A DNA stretch of 64,000 bases from Poa pratensis. Taxonomy: Eukaryota > Streptophyta > Magnoliopsida > Poales > Poaceae. The translations under genes and the position numbers were made by a program. Where the stretch lies: positions 27,021,046-27,085,045 of the forward strand of contig CAMZMU010000111.1 of the NCBI GenBank assembly GCA_947311845.1, written 5' to 3'. The notes beneath the pieces are model-generated. The model was given only the letters and a program-made list of their open reading frames with translations, was not told the DNA's origin and did no database searches. This document shows, piece by piece, positions 46,869 through 57,851 of the stretch; position 1 is the first letter of the stretch; each line of letters starts with the position of its first letter.

Positions 46869-48059
46869 TCAGTCATTACAAATTTGATTAATTTTCTTCA
46901 GTTTTTCTTTGGATGCTTCACTGACAACAAACAGGTCGTACAACATGTGCTCCAACTTCCTTTTATCCTCTTTCAACTCATCTCTCGTTTTCTTCAGTTC
47001 CTCCAATTGCGTCTGCTCATCCTGATGCATATCTGCACTTACAGTCAACTGTTCTTCCAACTGAACTGTCTTCTTCTTCATTTCCTCCAATTCCTTCTGG
47101 TCATCCTTATGAACAGCTTTCATGATCTGCAACTGCTCAAGGAACTGAACTTTGTGGAGCTTCACTTCCTCCAATTCCTTCTGGTCATCCTTATGCACAG
47201 CTTTCATCCTCTGCAACTGCTGAAGCAACTGAAGATTTTGTTGCTTCACTTCATGCAGTTCCTTCTGCTCATCCCTATGCACATCTTCCATCATCTGCAG
47301 CTGGTCAAGCAACTGGGCATTTTGTTGTTTCACTTCATCCAATGCCTTCTTCTCATCCCTATGCACATCTGTCAGCATCTGCAACTGCTCAATCAACTTA
47401 ATATTTGTTTCCTTCACTGCCTCCAATTCTGACACCATTTTCACTTTCAGAGAGTTGGCTTCTTCCATGGTATGGATTAAACGGTTCTCACTTGCTTCAC
47501 GCATAGACCACAACTTATCTAGGGCATTTTTCAAACATCCATGCCACTCTGGATCAATCCATCCTACGAATCCACAATTTTCCAATTCCTACAAAATAGA
47601 CAGTTAGTGAAATTCAGAGTTAGGTATTTCAGACAGAAATTGAGAGTCAAATTCATAGAAAATGAGAGTTAGATGCAGAAACTATAGCTATAAAAACTCA
47701 CATTCTTGATTGGACATAGGTAGAAACGCCTCCCTGTCATGTTTCCTTCGAAGGCAACAAAAACTTCAGGCTTGAGTCTGTGGTTTCGACGGAGTACAGC
47801 TGCCTCGGTAGCAATTCCACAGAATGATGGGTCAGCGATTGAGTCCGGTGCATGATCCCTATATGTGATCTGCAACTGCTGAAGAAATTGATGGAAAGAA
47901 GTTGGAATCGAAGCTTGCAAAAATCCCCAAATTCGGAACCTAAATTCATAGAACACTCACTTCAGGGGGGTTGGTACCAGTTGAGGTCAGTGGAGCGACA
48001 TGCGATTGAAGAAAGCTGGAGCTTGGGCTTGAGCACAGAGGGTACCCATTTTCCGTCAT
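46869..48059 (-). CDS. GRF zinc-finger / coiled-coil protein of MULE2
   Basis: Three phase-0 exons: 47961-48059 (ATG, donor GTGAGT), 47702-47869 (donor GTGAGT) and 46869-47588, giving 328 residues. The zf-GRF core is split over the last splice: SFCGIA, then NMTGRRFYLCP, then NCGFVGWIDPE. It matches the MULE1 protein in layout (GRRF..C ... C.F..WIDP..GC..AL.KLW). The C-terminal half is a long coiled coil built from five 28-residue repeats (46977-47396) with LEQLQ-MKAVHKDDQKELEE-like units, four heptads each. No membrane segment. The second exon start could also be 9 bp further upstream. It is divergent from the transposase (48615) and convergent with the GRF gene at 44077. Confidence 0.78.
46977..47396 (-). 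repeat. Five 84-bp coding repeats (28 residues each)
   Basis: Direct repeats inside the coiled coil of the GRF/coiled-coil gene; each unit is exactly four heptads, with V-H-x-D-E/D and E-x-x near fixed positions. The MULE1 homologue lacks them. Confidence 0.85.
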
Positions 48060-48614
48060 GGCGTCGAGTGGCGGTGAGTGGCGGAGCGAAAGGCGCCAAG
48101 TTTCGGACAAGAGGCTACTGTCTGGACAGAATTTTTACACGAACAACCCCGTGTTTCTTTCTTTTACCTGTTTTCGTCCTCCCACCTCTAACTGAAAGCG
48201 AACGCTTTTTCAGGCAAAACTACGAGTCCGTCCTACCTTTGCCTTCCATTGCCTTCCTTTGCCACTTCCGTGCTCCATGGATGTCGCCGCCACTGTCCAC
48301 CCGCACAACGTCATGGGCGCCGCCTCTGATGTTGTTGCTCGCGCTGTCGTGTTGACATGAGCGCGGTTGTCTGCTACCTGCTGTTGCTCTCCTTTCTTTC
48401 TTCCTTACTATCTCTACCTCGACCTCGCCGTCGACCCCCACCTCGACCTCGCCGCCATCCACTACTGTCACCACTCCTCCAAACCACACTCCCCCTTGTA
48501 GTAGACCGCCTTCTCACCTCGACCACCTCGACGTCGCCGTGAACTTTCGTACGTGGAACGCTCTAGTACGCCGTGGACGCCGCGGACGTCGCCGCCGATT
48601 TCGCCGACGGCGAC
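48060..48614. promoter_or_regulatory. Divergent intergenic region between GRF/coiled-coil gene and transposase
   Basis: 555 bp separating two divergent ATGs. The transposase side is rich in cctcgacctcgccg-type repeats (48415-48545). No terminal inverted repeat matching 41404-41600 was found here. Presumed to hold both promoters; no clear TATA box was identified. Confidence 0.4.
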
Positions 48615-51600
48615 ATGCCTCCAGAGCCTCACCTTCGTCCGTGGGAGGAGGAGAACCCGCCGGAGTACGGTACGCGCTGCTGTACTTACTTTCTCATGCT
48701 CTTGTTTCTTGTTCACTCCTGTTCTTGTTTCTTGTTCGAAGGGTTTATGATCGGATCTGCAAAGTTGATGTTTTTGCCAGAAAAGTTGACATTTTTCTGA
48801 TTTATCAGTTCAATTGATGTTGTTTGAAAATGTCTTGTGCTAGTTTAGAAGGAATAGTAGTAGAAAGGAGTGAGCTTGGAACTGATAAAGCACAAAATTC
48901 AGTTAAGTTTAGTGCAGGTGCTGTCTGAGTTCAAAAATGCATCTGCACGCTTTTAATCCATGTTTTTCCATGCTATCTGCAGGTGATGACTCCATGTTCA
49001 CTGTTGTAATTGAGCACAACGGGAGGTTTTGTGGTTTGGGTGCAAATCTGGATTATATTCAACCAACTGCTGCTTTTGTTGACTACTGCAACACCGAAAC
49101 CTGGTCTATTCAATGGATTGATGAGATGTTGAAGCAGCTGGGGTATGAGAGGGATGATAAAATGCATGTATATTGGCTGAAGCCTGGGAAGGATGCAATC
49201 AAAGGGCTGCTGTGCATACAGTCAGATGCAGACATAGTTGAGATGTTGAAGGCTGTAAGTGCAGGCCACAAAACACTTTGCCTGCTTGTTGATCATACAA
49301 ATTTCATGAAGAGATTGAGAGATGATGTGGTGACTGACAGAGACATTGACAATCAAGGTTTGTGTTGCATTTGCTTAATTGTATTGTGTCATACAGCTAT
49401 AGTACTCAAACTACTTGCATTTGTTGAGCACTGAAAGTTTGAATCTTTTTCCTTGTAGGTTCTCCACCAGGCCCACTTGACTGGTTTACTGTCAGATTCC
49501 ACAGCATGGGTTATTTTAGGAGAGATGGTTGCAGTGTTGATTATGTGGGTGAGGAGGTTGTGCACGAATTTTCTATACACAGGGATGTTCTGTCCTACAA
49601 GGAAGTGCTGGAGTATGCAAAGGATGTTTACCACATTGAATTGGGTAGAATGGACATCAGGCTATCTCTGAAGATGCATTGGCTTCCTGCTGGACAGACA
49701 TTTACTGAAGGCCTCATGTTTGTGGGTGATGATGACACCATCAGGAAGATTGATCTGGGAACTGGTTATGGTGAAAAGGCAGAGCTTTATATTGAAGAAG
49801 TGCTGACAGAGGAAGCAGATATAGAAGCAGAAGCACTGATGGCTACCACAGGCACATTAGTGGAAATTCCTGTGACTGAAACTTATTCAGGTCATAATGG
49901 GAACTGCCAGCTCCCACAGCTGGATGTGCACCCTGTCAGCACTGAAGAGATTGACCAGTTGTTTAGGGAAGCTAAATAAGAGAGTTGATCCAGTGGTTGC
50001 TGTTCAAGTCAAGCAAGGAGATGGCATGGAACAGCATGTGTCGATGCAGGCAAGAAAGAAGATGCACCACCTGTACAAGAATCAGATGATGACAGTGATT
50101 ATGTGCATGAGCCACTATCTGAAGATAGTTCTGGTGAGGATTCAGAGGCAGAGCAATTGTGAAAGCTGTCAAGAGAAATAAGATTAAATGAGAGGAACAA
50201 GAAACTGGGAAAAGGTGTCAACCATATAATCAAAGACAATCAAGTTGTAGCACATGCATCTGGAGATGAAGGTTTGTCATACACTGAATCAGACACTGAA
50301 TATTATGACAGTGATGATCAGTATTCAGACACTGAAATTAGTGATGGAGAAGGGGGAAAGTTCACAGTGAGGAAGAGAAGCAAGTGGCCTACATACAATA
50401 GCAAGGATGAGGGGCAGAAATTTCAGCTAGGCATGGTTTTTAGAAGCAAGGAACAGATGAAGAAGGCTTTGACAAGGTATGGTATCAAAGAGAAGCACCA
50501 CTTGGCTTTCACAAAGGATGAGCATGATAAACTGCGAGCATACAGCTCATTTGAAAATTGCCCTTGGATGATATATGCATCAAGGACCAGTAAGAACAAG
50601 TGGCTGCAAGTGTCTACTTTCAATGATCACCACCATTGTGTTCCAAGGAGGGACAACAAGTTTGTGAATGCTCCTTTTCTTGCTAAGAGGTTTGGCAGAT
50701 TGATAAAAGCAAATCCAACCTGGAAGCTTACCCATTTCCAGCAGACAGTGCTACAAGAAGTGGGTGTAGATGTCACCATTGCTCAATGCAAACGAGCCAA
50801 GCAACTTGTGTTTAGAAGACTGATGGACTCTACACAGGGAGAATATTCCAAAGTTTTCGATTACCAGCTAGCATTGTTGAATTCAAATCCAGGTAGCACT
50901 GTTGCTGTTAAAATGGACCCTGACCAAGCAAATGGCACACATGTGTTCCAAAGGTTCTACATGTGCTTCTCAGCTCTCAAGAAAAGCTTTCATGCAGGAT
51001 GTAGGAGAGTTATTGGTTTGGATGGTTGCTTCTTCAAAGGGGCTTGCTTTGGACAGATGCTTTGTGCTCTTGGAAGAGATGCAAATAATCAGATGTACCC
51101 TATTGCATGGGAAGTAGTGGAGAAAGAAAACTATGACTCATGGTTCTGGTTCCTTGCTTTACTGAACAAAGACCTAAAAATTGCAAATCAAACAGCAGGG
51201 TGGGTTTTCATCTCTGATCAACAGAAAGGATTGCTTGCTGCAATCGAGGACATAATGCCCCGGGCTGAGCATAGGATGTGTGCTCGACACATTTACTCAA
51301 ATTGGAAGAAGAAACATCCTAATCATGATTTGCAAAAATTATTTTGGAGATGTGCCAAGTCACCAAACAGGGTGCTATTCAACTATAACAGAGCTAAGCT
51401 TGCTCAGTATACTGTGGAAGGAGCTAAAGACATGATGAACACTGATCCAGCACACTGGAGCAGAGCATTCATGGAAATAGGAGCTAACTGTGACTCTGTA
51501 GACAATAACATGTGTGAATGCTTCAATAACTACATCGTAGAATGCAGGTATCTACCAGTAGTTTCCATGCTAGAATGGATACGACGCAAGATGACTGTCA

Positions 51601-52853
51601 GGGTTCAGCAGAACAGGGCAAAGTCAGCAAAATGGAAAGTGACTATCTGTCCAAACATATTCAAAAAACTAAAGATCAACATCGCTAGGTCTACAAATGT
51701 TGAGGTTCTCTGGAATGGAAAGGAAGGGTATGAGATACAAAAACATCAGAAGTACAGGTTCACTGTCAATTTGGAGAGAAGAACATGTACCTGCAGATAT
51801 TTTCAACTATCAGGCCTCCCCTGTTGTCATGCAGTCAGTGCAATTTATGCTTCTTCAAGAGAGATAGATGACTATATTGCTGACTGCTACTCTATCAGTG
51901 TGTACAACAGGATCTATGATCATTGCTTGGAGCCAATGGAAGGGGAAGAGAGCTGGCCATCTGCTGACCACCCTAAACCTAAACCACCAGGTTACATTAA
52001 GCTACCTGGAAGGCCAAAAACTGAAAGGAGAAGAGCACCAGATGAAGGACCTAAGGGAACAAAGTTGAGCAGGGTTGGGACTAAAATCACTTGCAGTAAC
52101 TGCAAGAGAAAGGGACACAACAGGAGTGGCTGCACAAACAATCCTGTAGCTAAGCACCATGGCAATGCACACATAGTGAGAGATAGGACGAGGAAGAGAA
52201 AGATGCAAAAGGAGGAATTTGAGGCAGAAGCTAGCAAAAGAGCAAAGGTAATGAATTATTCACAAGTGCATTGCATTTGTATTGTGTACAGTAATTGCTT
52301 GCACTATTTAGTTGGTACTGACTTGCTAATGTAATGATTACAGGCGAATGAAGATCATGCAAGACAAATTAATGAATCTGTGCAAATTAATGAATCTGCC
52401 AGAGACAAAAAAGGCAAGAATGTTGTTGTATATGAAGATCCAGCTGTGCAGGCATTGGGCAGAAAACCAACAGGTCTGCAGATACCTGGGAGAAGCTCAC
52501 AGCCCACTTCCCAGCCAAGCTCCAAGCCAAGTGCCCAGCCATGCTCTCAGCCGTCCTCCCAGCCATGCTCTCAGCAATCCTCCCAGCCAAGCTCCCAGAA
52601 AAGCTCCAAGCCAAGGCCTAAATCTAGTTCCCAGCACAGTTCCCAGCAAGCTTCAGTACATGTTTCAAACCAGTTGGGAAACAAAAAAATTGTGAACTTG
52701 CTTCAACCATTTGTTACACCAAGACCAACAACTGATGCACATCAGAAGAGCTTCACCAAGTACAAGCCTGAAGCACCAGCTGCTCCGAAGCACACAAGTT
52801 TCAGTCTTGCTGCTTACAAAGCTTCAAAAGGAATTGAACATAATCCGAACTGA
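48615..52853 (+). pseudogene. MULE2 transposase (MURA-type) with frameshifts and a stop
   Basis: Exons 48615-48669, 48983-49357, 49459-52247 and 52344-52850. The N-terminus resembles the PB1-like domain commonly joined to Triticeae MULE transposases. Two compensating frameshifts (around 49970 and 50040) and a TGA at 50160-50162 break exon 3. Downstream the frame is intact: a MuDR-type DNA-binding domain with CPWMIYAS and HHHC (about 50560-50640), DDE residues D at 51021 (IGLDGCFFK), D at 51216 (SDQQKGL) and E at 51516 (NNMCECFNN), a SWIM finger CTCRYFQLSGLPCCH (about 51786-51830) and a CCHC knuckle (52092-52133). The tail has SQPS-type repeats. The stop codon is supplied by the inserted LTR, so the original C-terminus is lost. 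Confidence 0.85.
52488..52650 (+). repeat. Ser/Gln/Pro-rich coding repeat in transposase tail
   Basis: Short repeats of the type tcccagccaagc encode runs of SQPSSQPC-like residues near the transposase C-terminus. Confidence 0.75.
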
Positions 52854-55800
52854 GTACCATAGTTTACATCCATTACAATACCGAATTAAAAGTCTTACAG
52901 ATACGGTCATACAGACCAAGTCTTACATAGGTGCCTTCATGGGCCACACCGAATTATTCAGCGGAACTAAGGCGTAGTAGAACGATACAGCCTAGTGGCA
53001 TCAACCCGACAGGCAGCTGATTTATGAAGATCCTTAAGTAGCGTAGTCGTCGCCATACTCCTCCTCCATGTAGCCTTCCTCGAAACCTGGCTAAGACAAT
53101 AGCCAGGGACGAAGCCAATATGAGTACAATTTGGAATTGTACTCGCAAACCACTCCAACAAGAACATGCACCAGTTTTAGGTTTTTGCCAACTTTTACTT
53201 CTTAAAAACATCTCTATATCCTTGTTGAAGAAGATGAGAAAGGTTTTAAAAACTTTTTCTCAACAAAACCTCCTTGTCGGTAATTCTCTCATTCCTCCAT
53301 CTCACCGACCATAGTCCTTCATGGTCACACAACACCATTATCAACCACATACCGATCCGTTGGTATGGTTGTATAAAACACTTCCCACTCTTTGATTTTC
53401 TTTTTTAAAAACAAAAGCTTTGTAAAAACTTGCACATGGGTCAAAGTAGGGCCTTCCAGCTATCCATTACCGAGGACTCGGCTATTCGAATAGTTTTACA
53501 CTCTGCAGAGGTAGCACGCTTTTCCCACATCCATCCGGTAACTCATCGTGTCAGCCACGTCCCGCCATACCAGGTGTATGCGGAGTTGAGTCACCGACCA
53601 TAGCCTGTCCTTTGCTCATGCTAGTATAGGACCCTGCCCTTATGACACTTTCCAGCACACTTAACCCAGCCCTTCGGAATCTAAGTGTGAGGACTCATAG
53701 TTTTTCCCGGCGGCTTATGGTGGAGCCTTCTATCCTCCACACCAACGTGTGAGGACCCAGGTCAGGGGTAGGTCACCAATCCATCAGGTGCCAAACCATC
53801 CCCTCATGCATAACGGAGTCATCTCCGTCGATGAGGCATCCCATACTAATAAGAGCAAATTATATGACTACGCCCTTGCCCATATGTGGGTAAATGTGGT
53901 CACACAGGGTATCGGCTGGTTGACGTAAGTACAAAGACACAATGTGCATTTTTCATAAAACCACCACTCTCCAATTTTCCACTTCAGTACCGACATCTCG
54001 GCACACCACAAACCATCTCAGGATTTTCAATTTTTTTTGAATAAAACAAAGTTTTGCCCAACCTATAATTTGATACCATCTCTTCTCTTTCTACATAGGT
54101 GGCAAAATAGGTTTTCATAAATTTTGACGAAAATTTGTAAAGTCCTGGTTGCTCCTGGGTAAACATGTGGATCAAAAGGATGTTCAAAATTTAGGTGCAT
54201 GATTAGAGAGTAGCTTGCCTTGCTCGACAAAGTGGTCGTGCTCTTGATCTTCAAGTTCAAAGAACTCCCCCTCCTCGAGAGTTCCGACAGCGTTTTCGTC
54301 TAAGCAGTAAACAAACAATACAAACAATCACTACATCTATTCAATCACTCATCACAACAATACAATCTTAAGTGCTCTTAAGGAGCCACTGTATCAATCA
54401 AACAACACTTCTTGGTTTTAACTTAATTAGTTAAGCATTATTTTATTAAGTCTTAAATATGGCAGAATCTAGTTGAAACTGATTAATTACATAACTTAAG
54501 TTCTGTTGGTCACAAAAATACAAACTAAATTTCTACAGAGAGCTACTAGTGTGTAGAAGACAACACAATTTAGTTTGAATTAATTGGAGTTACCAATCTC
54601 CCTGCACAATTGTTTTAGTCCAGTACCTTAATAAACAAGTTTTAGCTACTGAACAAATTCTCTTACCCACAAAATTAAATCCTTTTAGGGTTGACTAGAG
54701 TTGGTTAAATGTGATCTAACAAAATTTGTTCTAGCTCATTTGGATTATCCACTAATTACTTCTACTGGTTTTTGTACAGCAAGGGTTGCTAGATTTTAAC
54801 CTAATACTGAACAATTATGGTGGCTTAATTAATTCTACCAAAATTAGGTGAGCTAGGCTATGGAAGTACCAAGCTAACAAAATTGGTTTCAAGTCATTTC
54901 GACTTTCAGAGTATCAGAAACAAACAAGTTTGTAATTTAAACCTTCTGTGGTATTTTTAATAATACATTTTTATTATTTATCCAAATGGAATGAAACCAC
55001 CTGGGTTGGTTAGACAATTTCATAAGCTTTCCAGAACATTTTGATTCGATTTATTTGGACTTATAGATCCTGAGATATTTCATTTTCAAAATGGATCCAG
55101 TACTGATTTGCACAGGGTTTTAAATTCAAAACCAACTAGCTACGGATAATGCTGAAATCCCTGACGGCGGGTCCCACCCGTCAGCGACTCAGCGGAGAAA
55201 CTCTCCCGCGCGCTTTTAAGTTTAAAACGCTGATAGCGGGGCCCGCATGTCAGCGTCTGCTTCAACGCGAAGCGGTACGCGACCATGGATCTCAGATCCA
55301 ACGGCCCAGATTTAAAGGCGACGACGGCGACCACATTTGGGCGGCGCCGCCGTGCCCGCGACGGCGAGGTGGATGGATCCCTCACCTGGGGTGGCTGGGG
55401 GTGGCAGAAACGACGGCGTTCGATGGCAGTGAGCTAGGGAGAGCATCTGGGGTGGGCTGTTCTTGCTGCGGAAGGCCCGTGCGACGGCAACGTCCGGCTC
55501 GGGTTCCTCCGCCGTGCTTGAACTCCGGCGAACTCCTGGCGACGCTCCTGTGCAAGAACCAGAGGGGAAAAGGGCGCGTCTTAGTGCGGTGGTAATGGTG
55601 AAGTGAAAACGGGCCAGAGAGAAGAGAAAGGGTGAGCGGCGCGACACGGCCGTGATCGACACCACCTTCTGCTCCGGCAGCTCCTGGCCGTGCTTGCTCA
55701 GGGCAGCAGAGGCAGCGAGCTCGTGGCCGCCCTCCTGGCGGTGCACGAGGGGGTGTGTGGGTGAGGTGAGAGGGGTGGATTGGAGTGTGGAGCTACGGGG

Positions 55801-56254
55801 CGGCGTGGGGTATTTAAAGCCGATCGCCGGCGCACGGTGAGCTCGGCGTAGGAGGGGTTAGAGAGGTGGGAGAGCTCGCCATTGGTGGCGGCGCTGTGCG
55901 CAGACGGCGTGGGGAGGTGGCAGTCACGGTGAAGGAGACGGGGTTGCAGTGGAGCGAGCGGTGCGTGTCTCGGGCGGACGGCGTCCATGGCGAACGGCCG
56001 TGAGCCGCGACGGCACGCAGGCGTCGTCGTGATCCTCCAGAAACGGCGTGAGAGTGTCGGCGGGGTCGTGAGGTGACTAGTGCCCGTCAACGCGGTGGTG
56101 CTCTGGCGCGGGTGCAGTGGAGAGCGAGCTCTCCGTCGATGGCCATGCGCGGCCACGAACGCGGCGCGCTCCGGTTCGACCGACCGGCACGGGCGTGCAG
56201 AGCGCCAGAGGTGCTCCTCCTCTTGCCCAGGCGTGCGGTGATGCAGCTGGCGTG
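52851..56254 (-). repeat. Outer 3' LTR, distal part
   Basis: Non-coding; includes an accgac-rich section (53280-53950) and, at 55140-56250, a GC-rich section open in several frames on both strands but with no recognisable protein. A possible TATA element reads CTTTAAATAC on the minus strand at about 55810. Confidence 0.65.
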
Positions 56255-56259
56255 GACGG
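56255..56259. other. Target-site duplication of Athila-type element 2, left
   Basis: gacgg, repeated at 63207-63211. Confidence 0.92.
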
Positions 56260-57851
56260 TGATGCTTGTATGGTGTTGAATGACACGCTCGTCGGGAAAC
56301 CCCAAGAGGAAGGTATGATGTAATTTAGCAGCAAGTCTTCCCTCAGTATGAAACCAAGGTTATCGAACCAGTAGGAGCAACGATTCTTCAGAAGGTTGTC
56401 AACAACGAAATATGATGCGGCGTAACACCAGGGATTCCGGCGCTGACGTGGACCTGCACACAACACAATCAAATACTTTGCCCCAACGAAACAGTGAGGT
56501 TGTCAATCTCACCGGCTTGCTGAAAACAAAGGATTAAACGTCTCGTGTGGAAAATGAGTATTAAATTGCAGAGAATGAAAAAGGAACAGTTTGCAGTTTG
56601 TGGTTTAATCAGTGTAAAAGAATGGACCGGGGTCCACAGTTCACTAGTGGTGTCTCTCCATAAAAGATAACTAACATGTTGGGTGAACAAATTACAGCTG
56701 GGCAATTGACAAATAGTGAGCGCATGACAATGCATATACATGACATGATGACTACTATGATATTTAATTGGGCATTACGACATAATACATAGACCGTTAT
56801 CCAACAGCATCTATGACTAATAATCCACCGCCGGGTTGTCATCCGAGTCCCCGTTGGTATTAAGTTGCAAGCAACGGATAATTGCATTAAGTAAAGTGCG
56901 TAATGTAAACAAACACATATGCCCGTGGACATAGCATCGTTAGGTTATCCCTAGTGGCAACAGCACATCCACAACCTTAGAACTTTCTGTCACTGTCCCA
57001 GGTTAAACGGAGACATGAACCCACTATCTAGCATAAATACTCTCTCTTGGAGTTACAAGCATCTACTTGGCCAAAGCATCTACGAGTAACGGAAAGCATG
57101 CAAGATCTTAAATAACATAGATAGATTGATAATCAACTTGACATAATATTCAATATTCATCGGATCCCAGCAAACACAACATGTAGCATTACAATAATAT
57201 GATCTTGATCATGTAGGGCAGCTCACAAGATCTAAACATGATGGCACAAAGTGGAGAGACAACCATCTAGCTACTGCTATGGACCCGTAGTCCAAGGATG
57301 AACTACTCACGCATCACTCCGGAGGCAGGCATGGCGATGTAGAAGCCTCCGGTGACGATTCCCCTCTCCGGCAGGGTGCCGGGAAGAGGTTCTGAACCCT
57401 CCCGAGCTAGGGTTGACGGGCGGCGTCTCTGGAACTTTTCGTGGATATTTGCTCAGGTACTTAGGGTTTTCGCGTCGGGGGGAATAAGTAGGCGAAAGGG
57501 CGGCGGCTGGAGGCCCCGTGGGGCCCACACCACCCCAGGGCGCGCAGGGGGGCCCGCGCCCTGGTGCGTGTGGGGCCCCGTGGCCCTCTCTGCTGCTTCT
57601 TCGCTCCGTCAGGTGTGTTCTGGAAAAATAGGCACCCCCGTGTAGTTTCGTCCAATTCCGAGAATATTTCCAGACTAGCTTTTCTGGAATACAAAAACAG
57701 CAGAAAACAGGAACTGGCACTTCGGCATCTTGTTAATAGGTTAGTCCCAAAAAATGTATAAAAGTGATATAAAGTAGATGCAAAACATGTAGCAATTGGT
57801 ATAAAACAAGCATGGAACATCAAAAATTATAGATACGTTTGAGACGTATCA
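56260..57851 (-). repeat. 3' LTR of Athila-type element 2
   Basis: 1592 bp; on the minus strand starts TGATACGTCTC and ends with GCATCA. Confidence 0.9.

Larger units (their letters stand above)
41404..52850. mobile_element. MULE2, larger Mutator-like element, right end lost or outside
   Basis: The left end (about 41404-41600) has the style of Triticeae MULE termini: repeated ttcaccctc pieces, then gggacccacc and tgacgtggcg motifs. The element then carries a GRF zinc-finger gene (plus), a GRF/coiled-coil gene (minus) and a transposase (plus). Two insertions lie inside it: 41762-44019 and a solo LTR at 44637-46234. The right side is cut at 52850 by an LTR retrotransposon, so the right terminal repeat and the 9-bp duplication cannot be checked here. 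That all three genes belong to one element is inference; no internal pair of terminal repeats was found that would split it. Confidence 0.6.

Noticed and set aside
48060..48260. Right terminal repeat of a separate element ending before the MULE2 transposase
   Set aside because: No stretch complementary to 41404-41600 was found, so I kept the three genes in one element, with low confidence.
53000..53350. Short frames just right of MULE2 as the missing transposase C-terminus
   Set aside because: They lie inside the inserted LTR, whose TG terminus is at 52851.
55140..56255. GC-rich minus-strand frames in the outer LTR as a captured gene
   Set aside because: Frames are open on both strands without any recognisable motif; composition alone explains them.
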